DNA of 47,967 bases. Origin: Akkermansia muciniphila. Its GTDB lineage: Bacteria > Verrucomicrobiota > Verrucomicrobiia > Verrucomicrobiales > Verrucomicrobiaceae. The notes under the pieces are model-generated. The model did no database searches. It was given only the letters and a program-made list of their open reading frames with translations, and had not been told where the DNA came from. Both the position numbers and the translations under genes were made by a program. The stretch spans positions 1 through 47,967 of the forward strand of contig CAMCWM010000017.1 in assembly GCA_945882215.1 (NCBI GenBank), read 5' to 3'. This document shows positions 15,293-23,598 of the stretch, piece by piece (within the stretch, counting starts at the first letter, position 1; each line of letters starts with the position of its first letter).

Positions 15293-16567
15293 ATGCATCT
15301 TTCTCGCTTTCTCATCGGGTCGCTTCTCGCGACGAGTTCGTTTGTCTCCGCTCAAACTGTCGCCTCTCTGAATGGCTGGCATCAATTTCGCGGCCCAAAC
15401 CGCGATGGCATCTCGGCGGAGACAGGGTTGATGAAATCTTGGCCTGCTGAAGGCCCGAAGCTGCTGTGGGAGATCAAAGGCGCGGGCGGCGGCATGGGAT
15501 CGGTCACGGTGGGGAAGGGGCGCGTGTTTGTGGTGGGCAATCGCAAGGAAGGCGTGTCGCTCACCGCCTTCGATCTGATGACGCAGGAGGAAGTGTGGAG
15601 CACGGTCATCAGCGACAAACGCGATCAGCCGAACGGCGCGCCGACCTTTGATGGCGAGCGGCTGTATGCCGTGAGCAAGGACGGCATGCTCGCGTGCTGC
15701 GATGTGGAGAGCGGCGAATTGCTGTGGCGCAAGAGCTACACGGCCGATCTCGGCGGTCTCATCATGAGCGGCTGGGGCTTCAGCGAGTCACCGCTGGTCG
15801 ATGGCGAACTCGTGATCGGAGTGCCAGGCGGCAATGACTGCATCGTGGCCGCGATGGACAAGAAAACCGGCGCGGTGAAGTGGAAGTCGTCGCTTCCAGC
15901 CGATGTGGGCACGCGTGGCAAGGACGGCGCGGGTTACACCGGTGTGGTGATCTCGAACGGCGGCGGCGTGAAGCAGTACATCACGCTCGTGGGTCGTGGA
16001 CTCGTCAGCGTGCGTGCCAGCGATGGCAAAACTCTCTGGACTTACAACTCGGTGGCGAATGGCACTGCGAACATCCCGACGCCGCTGGTGTGGGATGATT
16101 ATGTGTTCACGTCATCCGGCTACGGCACCGGGGCGGCATTGCTTCAGCTCAAGAAGGACGGCGATGGCGTGGCGGTTGAGGAGAAATATTTCCTCAAGGC
16201 CGCCACGTTTCAAAACCACCACGGCGGCATGGTGCGCATCGGCGACCACATTTACGCCGGCAGCGGTCACAACAACGGCATCCCGGTCTGTCTCGAATGG
16301 AAAACTGGCAAAGTCGTGTGGGAGCAGAGCGAGCGCCCCGGTCGCGAAAGCGCCGCAGTGATCAGCGCCGAGGGCCAGCTCTACTTCCGCTGGCAGGATG
16401 GCACCATGGGCCTCATGGAGGCCACGCCGAGCGGCTACAAGCTGCACGGCACCTTCAAGCTGCCGAACTCCAAAGGCCCGAGCTGGCCGCACCCGAGCAT
16501 TCACGAGAAAAAGCTGCTCATCCGCTCCCAGGATCAGATCTTCTGCTACGATCTGGCGGCAAAGTAG
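15293..16567 (+). CDS. Exported PQQ-like beta-propeller protein
   Basis: A 424-residue protein with a signal peptide (MHLSRFLIGSLLATSSFVSAQ). The start at 15293 is preferred over upstream in-frame codons for that reason. WHQFRGPNRDGISAETG is the standard opening of exported PQQ-like propellers of Planctomycetota and Verrucomicrobiota. Blades show the repeated 'G-x-L-x-x-x-D-x-x-T-G-x-x-x-W' pattern, for example LLWRKSY, AAMDKKTGAVKWKSSL, RASDGKTLWTYNS and EWKTGKVVWEQSE. Related domains occur in BamB and quinoprotein dehydrogenases, but the dehydrogenase active-site residues are not apparent, so it is better regarded as a structural or binding propeller. It diverges from the ABC-F gene (113 bases apart) and converges with the DUF3267 gene through a hairpin. 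Confidence 0.88.
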   Translation: MHLSRFLIGSLLATSSFVSAQTVASLNGWHQFRGPNRDGISAETGLMKSWPAEGPKLLWEIKGAGGGMGSVTVGKGRVFVVGNRKEGVSLTAFDLMTQEEVWSTVISDKRDQPNGAPTFDGERLYAVSKDGMLACCDVESGELLWRKSYTADLGGLIMSGWGFSESPLVDGELVIGVPGGNDCIVAAMDKKTGAVKWKSSLPADVGTRGKDGAGYTGVVISNGGGVKQYITLVGRGLVSVRASDGKTLWTYNSVANGTANIPTPLVWDDYVFTSSGYGTGAALLQLKKDGDGVAVEEKYFLKAATFQNHHGGMVRIGDHIYAGSGHNNGIPVCLEWKTGKVVWEQSERPGRESAAVISAEGQLYFRWQDGTMGLMEATPSGYKLHGTFKLPNSKGPSWPHPSIHEKKLLIRSQDQIFCYDLAAK

Positions 16568-16568
16568 T

Positions 16569-16617
16569 CCGGTTGCGTCGCAACCGGTCATCCATGCTCC
16601 AGTTGCGGCGCAACTGG
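16569..16617. terminator. Twin hairpins at a convergent gene junction
   Basis: CCGGTTGC-GTC-GCAACCGG (16569-16587) exactly fills the 20-base gap between the propeller gene and the DUF3267 gene. A second hairpin of the same design, CCAGTTGC-GGC-GCAACTGG (16599-16617), lies inside the last codons of the DUF3267 gene. Both have eight-base perfect stems and the core TTGC-n3-GCAA. The first is well placed as a bidirectional terminator, although no T-run is present. The second shows the same repeat family tolerated in coding sequence. Confidence 0.65.
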
Positions 16618-17196
16618 GCTACTTTGCCAGTAGGTGCGCCACGTTTGGTTTTGGATCGTGGCGTGACGTGGAATTTGCCAGACGATGAGCATCACGCCGA
16701 GCAGGTCGCCACAGGCGAGCAGAGCATTCACGATGGAGCCGGTGACGGGCAACGGGTGTGCTGTGCCAGTCAAAGCACACACGATCAACGGCACGACGCT
16801 CAAAACGACAAACGGTGCGATGAGGATGGCGATGAAGCGGTTCCGGCTCATCGGGCCGTGGCAGTGGGCGTAAAACAATCCGCGTGAAAGCCAGAGGCCA
16901 ATGCAGGTGCGGTCCGACAGGCCGCGACCGGGATGAACGAGCGCGTGAACGGCTTCATGGACTGGAATGAGCCAGAGGAGGGCCACGAGAGCCCACGGGG
17001 CGAATTTAGTCTCGATCAGCGCGGACTTCAGCGGCGTGAACCAGAACCACAAGGCACCGATCACGCCACCTGCGATCAATGACACCAGAATGGCGAGCAA
17101 TTGCATGAGCCACGGTGTCGGCTCTTTCATGGCCTGCCACGGCGGTTCGGGCACAAAGTCCGGCGTTTCCGGAATGGGGCCGAAGTGGAAGCGCAT
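16588..17196 (-). CDS. DUF3267-like integral membrane zincin
   Basis: A 202-residue membrane protein with about four hydrophobic segments (near residues 30-52, 66-80, 124-145 and 155-175). HEAVHALVHPGRG at about residue 80 supplies an HExxH zinc motif inside a membrane region, the mark of the DUF3267 group of putative metalloproteases. A second His-bearing stretch, LFYAHCHGPMSRNRFIAILIAPF, could supply further ligands. The N-terminal 25 residues are soluble. The family's substrates are unknown; a role like that of intramembrane proteases is plausible but unproven. The last nine codons contain a hairpin-forming repeat (PVAPQLEHG). It converges on the propeller gene and is 59 bases downstream of the sulfatase start-to-stop strand neighbour at 17256. 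Confidence 0.75.
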   Translation of the reverse strand: MRFHFGPIPETPDFVPEPPWQAMKEPTPWLMQLLAILVSLIAGGVIGALWFWFTPLKSALIETKFAPWALVALLWLIPVHEAVHALVHPGRGLSDRTCIGLWLSRGLFYAHCHGPMSRNRFIAILIAPFVVLSVVPLIVCALTGTAHPLPVTGSIVNALLACGDLLGVMLIVWQIPRHATIQNQTWRTYWQSSPVAPQLEHG

Positions 17197-17255
17197 GGGT
17201 GCAGACTAATCGGAGTGCCTAGCAGACGACAAGAGTGTTGTCGATGCTGCGGCTT

Positions 17256-18653
17256 TCATTCGTCGGCCTTCTTCTTTTTCTTCTTCCCGGCGGCTTTGTT
17301 GGGATCTCCACCGCCGTTGGGGCTGAGGCGCTGCCACCAGTCGGGGCCTTCGGCATTGATGGTCTTGTTGTGTTCAATGAGGCGGCCTTGCAGCTCGTGG
17401 AAGCGCTTGGATTCCTTGTCTTTGAGGTCGGCGGTCTCTTTCGGGTCGTCTTTGAGGTTGTAGAGCTCGAACTCGGTCAGCTCGGCATTGGCGAGGATTT
17501 TCCAATCATCGACACGCATGGCGATCTTCATGTTCGGGGCCATGTGGAGACGCCAGAAGAGCGGCTGAGGACGCTCGAGCTTCGTGGTGGTGCCGGTGAG
17601 TGCCGGGAGCATGTTCACGCCATCGAGCGTGCGATCCTTGGGCGATTCGACACCCGCGATGCCGAGCATGGTGGGGAAGATGTCGCTGCCGGTGACGGGA
17701 ATGTCGCTCGTGGTGGCCGGTTTGATCTTTCCAGGCCAGCGAGCGAGGCCCGGGACGCGGATGCCGCCTTCATGCACATCGCGTTTGCGTCCGCGCAGGC
17801 CGCCACTGCTGCCGCGACCGGGGGATTTGATGCCGTCGCCCTCAGGACCGTTGTCGGAGGTGAAGAAGACGAAAGTGTTGTCGGTGAGCTTTTGCTCGTC
17901 GAGCGCGTGCATGAGCATGCCGAAGGCGTGGTCCATCTGAGTGACGTTGGCATGGTGCTCGCGCTGAATGTCGTCGGTGAGGTCGGGGTAGAGCGCCTTG
18001 AACTTGGGATCGGATTTGATCGGGTAATGCGGCTCATGCGTCCACACGGCCAGGAAGAAGGGTTTGGATGCATCGCGCTTCTCCTTGAGCCAGGTGACGG
18101 CCTCGGTGACGACGAGCGGCGCGGAGTATCCCTGCATCGGGCCGACGGGCTGGCCGTTGCGGGCGAAGTTGTTCGGGTTCTCGTGCGAGGGGCCGGCGTT
18201 GTTTTGCGTGGCCATCCACCAGTCGTAGCCGTGATCGCCCGGCTGGGGCTGCGCGGGATTGTTGAAGAGGCCGTTGAGATGCCATTTGCCGCTGTGGCAG
18301 GTGGTGTAGCCCGCGCGTTTGAGCAGCTCTGGCAGCGTGTTCTCACTCGTGCGCAGATGCACCTCCGCGCCCTCGGCGATCCAGGTGTACACGCCGTTGC
18401 GATGCGGCGTGCGGCCGGTGAGCAGCGCGGAACGCGACGGACTGCACACCGCGCTGCCGGAGTAGCACTGCGTCAACCGCACACCCTGCTTCGCGAAGGC
18501 GTCGAGGTTCGGCGATTTGATGATGGGATGGCCGAAGCAACCGAGATCGCCGTAGCCGAGGTCATCGGCCAGGAAGAGCACGAGATTCGGCTGCGCCGAA
18601 AAGGACGAATGCAGAATGAGGAATGACGAAAGGAGGGCGATGAGGAGGCGCAT
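17256..18653 (-). CDS. Secreted arylsulfatase
   Basis: A 465-residue family S1 sulfatase, the third in the window. The start at 18653 gives a signal peptide MRLLIALLSSFLILHSSFSA; a longer frame to 18764 lacks one. The metal site is PNLVLFLADDLGYGD and the formylglycine motif is CSPSR with Cys70. HSGKWHLNG, FVFFTSDNGPEGDG and a GLRGRKRDVHEGGIRVP stretch are typical of arylsulfatase A-like members from marine-type bacteria. The C-terminus ends in a run of lysines (GKKKKKKADE). The signal-peptide DNA is built from 7-base words containing CATT, as in the sulfatase at 2237. It is divergent from the hypothetical gene at 18768 across 114 bases. The substrate is unknown. Confidence 0.93.
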   Translation of the reverse strand: MRLLIALLSSFLILHSSFSAQPNLVLFLADDLGYGDLGCFGHPIIKSPNLDAFAKQGVRLTQCYSGSAVCSPSRSALLTGRTPHRNGVYTWIAEGAEVHLRTSENTLPELLKRAGYTTCHSGKWHLNGLFNNPAQPQPGDHGYDWWMATQNNAGPSHENPNNFARNGQPVGPMQGYSAPLVVTEAVTWLKEKRDASKPFFLAVWTHEPHYPIKSDPKFKALYPDLTDDIQREHHANVTQMDHAFGMLMHALDEQKLTDNTFVFFTSDNGPEGDGIKSPGRGSSGGLRGRKRDVHEGGIRVPGLARWPGKIKPATTSDIPVTGSDIFPTMLGIAGVESPKDRTLDGVNMLPALTGTTTKLERPQPLFWRLHMAPNMKIAMRVDDWKILANAELTEFELYNLKDDPKETADLKDKESKRFHELQGRLIEHNKTINAEGPDWWQRLSPNGGGDPNKAAGKKKKKKADE

Positions 18654-18767
18654 GGTCCGGCTTGAACGGCAGGCGGGGCGGCGATCCTTCGCGCTTTGCA
18701 GGACGGAAGTGTGCGAAACTGCCGCTTGGCGGGCGGCGTTCTTTGTGAAAGCATGATCCACCACACC

Positions 18768-19877
18768 ATGAAGCTGATTTTTGCGCCTCTGTTTGTCCTC
18801 GCCGGCCTGCCGCTGTTTGCGGCGGAGGATTTGTCGAAACCCATCGAGGCGCTGCGAAGCGTGCAGAAAGAAGGGCAGGGAAATGAGGCGGCCGGGAAGG
18901 CGTGGCAGGAGATCGTGAAAGCGGACGCGGCGAATCTACCGGACGTGCTCAAAGGCATGAATGGAGCGAATCCGCTCGCCGAGAACTGGCTGCGCGCGGC
19001 GGTGGGTGTGATCGCGGATGAGGCGTTGAAGGCGAAAAAACTGCCGGTGGAGACACTGGTGGCGTTTTTGAAGGACACGCAAAACAGCCCAGGACCACGC
19101 GTGGTGGCGTTTGATCTGATCCAGCGTGCGGATGCGAAGCTGGCGGAGAGCTTGACGCCAACGCTGCTCAATGACGTGAGCAGTGATCTGCGCCGTCATC
19201 CGGTGGCAAAGTTGATCGAGGCTGGTGACGCTGCTTTGGAGAAGAAGGACAAGGATCAAGCGATCACGGCCTTCACGAAGGGTCTCGGAGGCGCCCGAGA
19301 CGAGGATCAGATCAAGGAGCTCACGAAAAAACTTCGCGATTTGGACCAGAAGGTTGATCTGCCGAGGCATTTTGGCTTCCTGATGAGCTGGAAGCTCATC
19401 GCGCCGTTCAGCAACGCGGATCGCGGCGGTTTCGACACGGTGTATCCACCGGAGAAGGAACTGAAGTTCGACGCGAGCTACGAAGGAAAGACAACGGCGG
19501 TGAAGTGGGTGGATTTCACGAGCAAGGACGAGTACGGGAAGATCGATTTCAACAAGCCTTTCGGCATGGAGAAGAGCGCCGTGGGCTATGCGGCGGCGGA
19601 TTTCCTCAGCACGGAGGAGCGTCCGGCGGAGATCCGCATCGGCTGCAAAAACGGCTGGAAGGTGTGGCTGAACGGCGAGCTGCTCTTTGCCCGCGACGAG
19701 TATCATCGCGGCGCGAAGCTGGATCAGTACAAGCTGCCGTGCCAGCTCAAGAAGGGGAAGAACATGATCCTGGTGAAGTGCTGCCAGAATGAGCAGAAGG
19801 AGCAGTGGACGGTGGAGTGGGAGTTCCAACTCCGTGTGTGTGATGCGACGGGGACGGCGATTCTCGCGGAAAGATGA
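18768..19877 (+). CDS. Exported protein with C-terminal beta-sandwich, function unknown
   Basis: A 369-residue protein. The ATG at 18768 starts a signal peptide (MKLIFAPLFVLAGLPLFAAED); other ATGs at 18753 and 18696 only add uncharged tail. Residues 25-200 look all-helical (KAWQEIVKADAANLPDVLKGM, and AGDAALEKKDKDQAITAFTKGLGG). Residues 215-369 look all-beta: DLPRHFGFLMSWKLIAPFSN, YPPEKELKFDAS and EIRIGCKNGWKVWLNGELLF. The sequence then ends with KKGKNMILVKCCQNEQKEQW. This second part matches a carbohydrate-binding-like sandwich often attached to secreted Planctomycetota/Verrucomicrobiota proteins. No catalytic motif is seen. A PQQ propeller gene follows 47 bases downstream, so the two may be co-transcribed. 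Confidence 0.7.
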   Translation: MKLIFAPLFVLAGLPLFAAEDLSKPIEALRSVQKEGQGNEAAGKAWQEIVKADAANLPDVLKGMNGANPLAENWLRAAVGVIADEALKAKKLPVETLVAFLKDTQNSPGPRVVAFDLIQRADAKLAESLTPTLLNDVSSDLRRHPVAKLIEAGDAALEKKDKDQAITAFTKGLGGARDEDQIKELTKKLRDLDQKVDLPRHFGFLMSWKLIAPFSNADRGGFDTVYPPEKELKFDASYEGKTTAVKWVDFTSKDEYGKIDFNKPFGMEKSAVGYAAADFLSTEERPAEIRIGCKNGWKVWLNGELLFARDEYHRGAKLDQYKLPCQLKKGKNMILVKCCQNEQKEQWTVEWEFQLRVCDATGTAILAER

Positions 19878-19924
19878 ACGAAGCAATCCTAAAGATAAAA
19901 ACACCTGACTCAGTGCTCCAGACC

Positions 19925-21091
19925 ATGAAGACCTCCTTTGTTTTAGTTTTTTGCCTTCATCTTTCGTCTTTTGCCTTCGCCGACTGGCTGCAATTTCGCG
20001 GGCCGAATGCGACGGCGGTTTCGAGCGAGGCAAAGGTGCCGGCAGAGACATTGAAAATCGCATGGACGGCGGATTTGCCGGGACGGGGGCTTTCGGCGCC
20101 GATTGTGGTGGGAGACAAGGTCTTCGTGACGAGCTCCAGCGGCCCAGGGCAGGAGACGCTGCATGTGTTTTGCTTCAATGCGAAGGATGGAACAAAGAAA
20201 TGGGAGCGCGTGATGCGCACGACGGGACGCACGATGACGCATCCGAAAACGAGCGTGGCGGCACCAACGCCGTGCAGTGACGGAGAGCGCGTGTTTGCGC
20301 TGTTTTCTTCGAATGACCTCTTCGCGTTCGACCTGGGTGGAAATCTCCTTTGGCTGCGAGGGCTCACGTTTGATTATGCGAACGCGAGCAACAGCCTGGG
20401 CATGGCGCAGTCGCCGGTGGTGATGGATGGGACGCTGGTGGTGCAGAGCGAGAATGACAGCGAATCCTTCGCGGCGGGCCTGGATGTGGCGACGGGACGC
20501 AACCAATGGAAGCTGGAGCGTCCAAAGGCCGCGAACTGGTCGAGCGCGACGCTTTGGAAAGGCGCGGTGGCTTTGCAGTCGAGCAAGGGCATCCTGGCGG
20601 TGGAGCCAGCAACGGGGAAGACGGTTTGGGACTACACGGATGGCGCGAGCACGACACCTTCCAGTGTGGTGTCAGGTGAGCTTCTGTATGCAGTGTCGCA
20701 CGGCATCACGGCGCTTGCGCCAGAGAAGGGTTCGGTGACGCAGTTGTGGCGGAATGAAAAGCTGAATCCAGGCACCGCGAGTCCGCTGGTGCTGGGCGAT
20801 CATATTTACGTCGTGAATGGCGCGGGCGTGCTGATCAAAGCGAGCCTGAAGAATGGAGATGAACTGTGGAAACTGCGCTTGAAGGGGCCCTTCAGCGGTT
20901 CGCCAGTGGCGGCCGGGAAAAGCATTTATGCGGTGAATGAACGCGGCATTTTCCAGACGATCGCCCCCGACGCGCCAGAAGGCAAAGTGACGCAGGAGAT
21001 CGAACTGAAGGAGACGGTGCTGACGACACCGGCGGTCTCGGGTGGCGCCATCTACGTGCGCAGCGATGCGAAACTCTGGAAGCTGCAATAA
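19925..21091 (+). CDS. Exported PQQ-like beta-propeller protein (second copy)
   Basis: A 388-residue propeller from the ATG at 19925, which starts a signal peptide (MKTSFVLVFCLHLSSFAFAD) ending directly before WLQFRGPNATAVSS. Blades have the repeating KIAWTADLPG, GTKKWERVMRT, GNLLWLRGLTFD, GRNQWKLERPK, GKTVWDYTDG and GDELWKLRLKG strands, seven or eight in all. It is a paralogue of the protein at 15293 in the same window but shorter. No quinoprotein catalytic residues are obvious. It follows the unknown exported protein and is four bases before the VTT membrane protein gene, so a three-gene transcript (18768-21827) is likely. Confidence 0.87.
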   Translation: MKTSFVLVFCLHLSSFAFADWLQFRGPNATAVSSEAKVPAETLKIAWTADLPGRGLSAPIVVGDKVFVTSSSGPGQETLHVFCFNAKDGTKKWERVMRTTGRTMTHPKTSVAAPTPCSDGERVFALFSSNDLFAFDLGGNLLWLRGLTFDYANASNSLGMAQSPVVMDGTLVVQSENDSESFAAGLDVATGRNQWKLERPKAANWSSATLWKGAVALQSSKGILAVEPATGKTVWDYTDGASTTPSSVVSGELLYAVSHGITALAPEKGSVTQLWRNEKLNPGTASPLVLGDHIYVVNGAGVLIKASLKNGDELWKLRLKGPFSGSPVAAGKSIYAVNERGIFQTIAPDAPEGKVTQEIELKETVLTTPAVSGGAIYVRSDAKLWKLQ

Positions 21092-21095
21092 CGAG

Positions 21096-21827
21096 ATGCC
21101 TTACGATCCGATTCAGGAGTCCGAGGAGCTCGACATCGCGATCTCCACCGAGGTGGAGCAGGAAACTTCGCGAGCGCTGAACAAGGAGACGCGCCAGGTG
21201 CTGCTGGCGGTGCTGCTGGTGGCCGCGTTCATGGCGCTCGCGCATTTCACGCCGCTAAAGGCGTGGATCACGAATGTGCAGACGTGGAAGGGCCTTGTGC
21301 GTGAGTTCGGATGGATGGCGCATGGCATTTTTGTCGCAGCGTGTGCTGTCGTGGTGATGCTGGGCGTGCCGAGATTGCCGTTGTGTGCCGCCGCAGGCCT
21401 GATTTTTGGTTTTGGTGAAGGTTTGGTGCTGTCGCTGATCGGATCGACATGCGGATCGTATGGCGCGTTCGTGTTGTCGCGTCATGGATTTCGACGTGCG
21501 GCGGAATCGCGCGCTGAGAAATGGCCGTGGCTCAAGAAGCTGCTGAAAAAGCCTTCCATCATGCGTGTGTTTTGGGTGCGGCAGCTCATGGTGCCCGGAC
21601 TGGTGCTGAATGTGCTGCTGGGCATGACGCCGGTGCGGCACAGCCGGTTTTTGCTCGGCACGGGGCTGGGTTATCTGCCGTTGAACGTGGCATTCAGCCT
21701 GGTGGGCAGTGGCTTGGGCAAAGGAAGCCTCGCGTCCACCTTCGCGCAGTTGCTGGCGGCGATGGCGGTGATCAACATCGCCGCATGGCTGGTGTACCGC
21801 GTGATGAAGAAGCAGCGCGTTGCGTGA
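21096..21827 (+). CDS. TVP38/TMEM64-type (VTT/DedA-like) membrane protein
   Basis: A 243-residue integral membrane protein. The ATG at 21096, four bases after the propeller stop, is the natural start. An acidic cytoplasmic N-terminus (residues 1-30) precedes hydrophobic segments near 35-55, 75-100, 103-125, 155-175, 185-200 and 220-238. The hallmark VTT features are FIFG-type AAAGLIFGFGEGLVLSLIGSTCGSYGAF and a later MRVFWVRQLMVPGLVLNVLLGMTPV with conserved Arg and Pro. DedA/VTT proteins act in lipid or small-molecule scrambling in membranes; which substrate is unknown here. The downstream convergent gene starts 16 bases away. Confidence 0.8.
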   Translation: MPYDPIQESEELDIAISTEVEQETSRALNKETRQVLLAVLLVAAFMALAHFTPLKAWITNVQTWKGLVREFGWMAHGIFVAACAVVVMLGVPRLPLCAAAGLIFGFGEGLVLSLIGSTCGSYGAFVLSRHGFRRAAESRAEKWPWLKKLLKKPSIMRVFWVRQLMVPGLVLNVLLGMTPVRHSRFLLGTGLGYLPLNVAFSLVGSGLGKGSLASTFAQLLAAMAVINIAAWLVYRVMKKQRVA

Positions 21828-21842
21828 AGTTCCGGACGTACG

Positions 21843-22280
21843 TCAATGCATCGCATGCCATGCCAGCGTGTGATGCTCCACATCTTCAGCATCGGTCTGC
21901 ACGGCGGCCACGATCACGGCCGCAAGACCAATGAGCACGGCGACCGGGAAGATGAGAATCAGCAGCGGCAGCAGCATGATGAAGGCGAGAGGACCAATGA
22001 TCAGGCCCAAGGCGATCGTTTCCCAGCCGAACCGCTTCAGGTTGACCCCGACAGGCGGAGCGCCGGACTGGCCGCTTTTGACAAAGACATGCTCTTGCCG
22101 CAGCCAGACGAGCAGGGGACGCAACGCTTTGCGAAAGGGCCGGAGGAATGTGGCCTGCATCCGGCGGAACTGCCAGACGCGGTGGAGATTACGAGTTACA
22201 AAACGCGCTTCGGCGTTCTTGGCACTGGCGGCCTGTTGAAACGAGGCCGCCTGACCAGTGGTGTCAGGGATCGTGTTCAT
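21843..22280 (-). CDS. Small membrane protein of unknown function
   Basis: A 145-residue protein, reading from the ATG at 22280 (an upstream in-frame ATG at 22331 adds 17 residues). The N-terminal half is basic and probably cytoplasmic (FVTRNLHRVWQFRRMQATF, then RPFRKALRPLL). A long hydrophobic hairpin follows, TIALGLIIGPLAFIMLLPLL and ILIFPVAVLIGLAAVIVAAV, then a short tail rich in His and Asp (DAEDVEHHTLAWHAMH). No family was recognised. It is convergent with the VTT gene and 63 bases downstream of the Cys-rich mini-protein on the same strand, so the two may share a transcript. The coding call rests on composition and a clear membrane pattern. Confidence 0.55.
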   Translation of the reverse strand: MNTIPDTTGQAASFQQAASAKNAEARFVTRNLHRVWQFRRMQATFLRPFRKALRPLLVWLRQEHVFVKSGQSGAPPVGVNLKRFGWETIALGLIIGPLAFIMLLPLLILIFPVAVLIGLAAVIVAAVQTDAEDVEHHTLAWHAMH

Positions 22281-22343
22281 GGTGGTGGTTGGTTGTATGT
22301 TGAAACGGGCTGCCCAGACCTGTTCTGGCAAAATACTGCCCGC

Positions 22344-22571
22344 TCACCCGCCCCGGCCATGCAGCGAACACGCCTTGCAGGCGGCGCATAGCTCACAAGT
22401 GACTGTGTGAGGGCTATCCAGACACTTGGGGCAGTGAACACAGAGCATGCAGAAAGGGCGCTGGCTGACCACAGCATCAGGAGGACGCGGCACCCTCCAG
22501 GCAGCGTTGCTGGAAAACGCACAGGCCCTCGACGAGAGCGCCTGAATGGGATCCAAAACATCAGTTTTCAT
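22344..22571 (-). CDS. 75-residue protein with two C-x2-C-x2-C-x2-C clusters
   Basis: A 75-residue frame from the ATG at 22571. Residues 1-40 are unremarkable. The rest carries Cys41, 44, 47 and 50 (CMLCVHCPKC), then eight residues, then Cys59, 62, 65 and 68 (CELCAACKAC). Eight cysteines with a strict three-residue period strongly suggest metal binding, either Zn or an iron-sulfur cluster, and the two halves look like an internal duplication. It matches no family known to the annotator. The start has no strong ribosome-binding site. It is divergent from the FHA-LuxR regulator with a perfect palindrome between them, so it may be the regulator's target. Real coding is supported by the periodic cysteines and would be unlikely by chance. 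Confidence 0.5.
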   Translation of the reverse strand: MKTDVLDPIQALSSRACAFSSNAAWRVPRPPDAVVSQRPFCMLCVHCPKCLDSPHTVTCELCAACKACSLHGRGG

Positions 22572-22622
22572 CGCAGAATAGGGTGAACCACCCCACGCAT
22601 GGCCGCGGATTGAAAAATGCGC

Positions 22623-22642
22623 TATGGGCAGACCTGCCCATA
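22623..22642. promoter_or_regulatory. Perfect palindrome in a divergent promoter region
   Basis: TATGGGCAG-AC-CTGCCCATA is a perfect nine-base inverted repeat around two bases. It lies 52 bases behind the mini-protein start and 56 bases ahead of the FHA-LuxR start. It has the size and symmetry of an operator for a dimeric regulator and is followed by an AT-rich stretch (TTTTGAACTTTTTTT). It may be the autoregulatory site of the FHA-LuxR protein, but that is inference. Confidence 0.55.
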
Positions 22643-22698
22643 TTTTGAACTTTTTTTGTCGGCGTTGCGAACCTCCCCATCCCGCGCTAAATCCTTCC

Positions 22699-23580
22699 AT
22701 GTCAGCGACAACCAAGGCTGAGACAGGCCAGGCATGCTTAAAATGGGGAGGGGGCTCACTGCTGCTTTCCGGCCCCTGCGTGATCGGCCGCAGGTCGGAC
22801 AATGACCTGCAAATCAACAATGTACAGGTCTCGCGCCGCCATGCGTTGCTGATGAATTACAATAATGACTGGTGGCTGAACGACCTCGGCAGCCGCAATG
22901 GCATTCTGGTCAACGGCCTGCGCCTCACCAGCGCCCGTCGGTTGCGCGACGGCGATGAAATCCGCATCGCCAACCACCGGATCATTTTCCACAACAGCAG
23001 CCAGAGTCCTCCGCACCACAGCTCGATCATCGGCAAGACCACGCAGGTGGCGGAGCCCGCCTCGGACGAGACAAGTCCGCCAGCAGCGACCTGCGAGCTC
23101 ATCATCGCCACAGAGAACGGCGAGATTCTCGAAGGCGAAAAGGCCGCACACTGGTACTTCGGCAAAACAGTGGAGCGCTCACCTGGCGCCTCCTGCTACA
23201 TGCTTCCGACCTCAGTGCGTCAGTGGCTGGAACTCGTGGCCGTCGGAAATGGTGTCGGCGTGTCGCCCTTGGAGATCAAAAGCGGCGAGCGCCGCGTGGT
23301 CATGTCGCTCGCACGCCGCAGGGAGGAACGCTTCTTCCTGCTGGTGCGCGAGGAGTCGGCCAAAATCTCCATTGAGCGCCTGCAAAACCTTGACCTCACG
23401 GAGCGCGAGGCCGAGGTCATGCACTGGGTGTGCGAGGGAAAGAAAAACCCTGAGATTGCTGAGATTCTGGCCATCGCGCCCAGAGCAGTGAACCACCACA
23501 TCGAGCATATCTTCAAAAAGCTCGGTGTGGACAACCGCCAGAAGGCCATCAAAACCGTGATGGAACGTCTGGCGGTGTGA
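22699..23580 (+). CDS. FHA domain-LuxR-type helix-turn-helix regulator
   Basis: A 293-residue protein joining a phosphothreonine-binding FHA domain to a LuxR-type DNA-binding domain. The FHA part (about 14-105) has VIGRRSDNDLQI, VSRRHALL and LNDLGSRNGILVNG, which carry the Arg, Ser, His and Asn residues of the phosphopeptide site. The middle region (about 110-220) is of no recognised type. The C-terminal HTH (about 230-290) has LTEREAEVMHWVCEGKKNPE, IAEILAIAPRAVNHHIEHIF and KKLGVDNRQKAI, a complete LuxR signature. The ATG at 22699 is preferred over 22624. Phosphorylation of a Ser/Thr kinase partner could therefore control DNA binding. No kinase gene is in the window. It is divergent from the Cys-rich mini-protein. 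Confidence 0.85.
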   Translation: MSATTKAETGQACLKWGGGSLLLSGPCVIGRRSDNDLQINNVQVSRRHALLMNYNNDWWLNDLGSRNGILVNGLRLTSARRLRDGDEIRIANHRIIFHNSSQSPPHHSSIIGKTTQVAEPASDETSPPAATCELIIATENGEILEGEKAAHWYFGKTVERSPGASCYMLPTSVRQWLELVAVGNGVGVSPLEIKSGERRVVMSLARRREERFFLLVREESAKISIERLQNLDLTEREAEVMHWVCEGKKNPEIAEILAIAPRAVNHHIEHIFKKLGVDNRQKAIKTVMERLAV

Positions 23581-23598
23581 TGTCGGACAAACCGCTGT

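Noticed and set aside
13222..15450. A 742-codon open frame antisense to the ABC-F gene
   Set aside because: The opposite strand encodes a complete ABC-F protein with all Walker and signature motifs; the antisense translation is low-complexity and arises from GC-rich codon use.
17235..18626. A 463-codon open frame antisense to the sulfatase
   Set aside because: The sulfatase on the other strand has intact catalytic motifs and a signal peptide. The antisense product has no recognisable domain.
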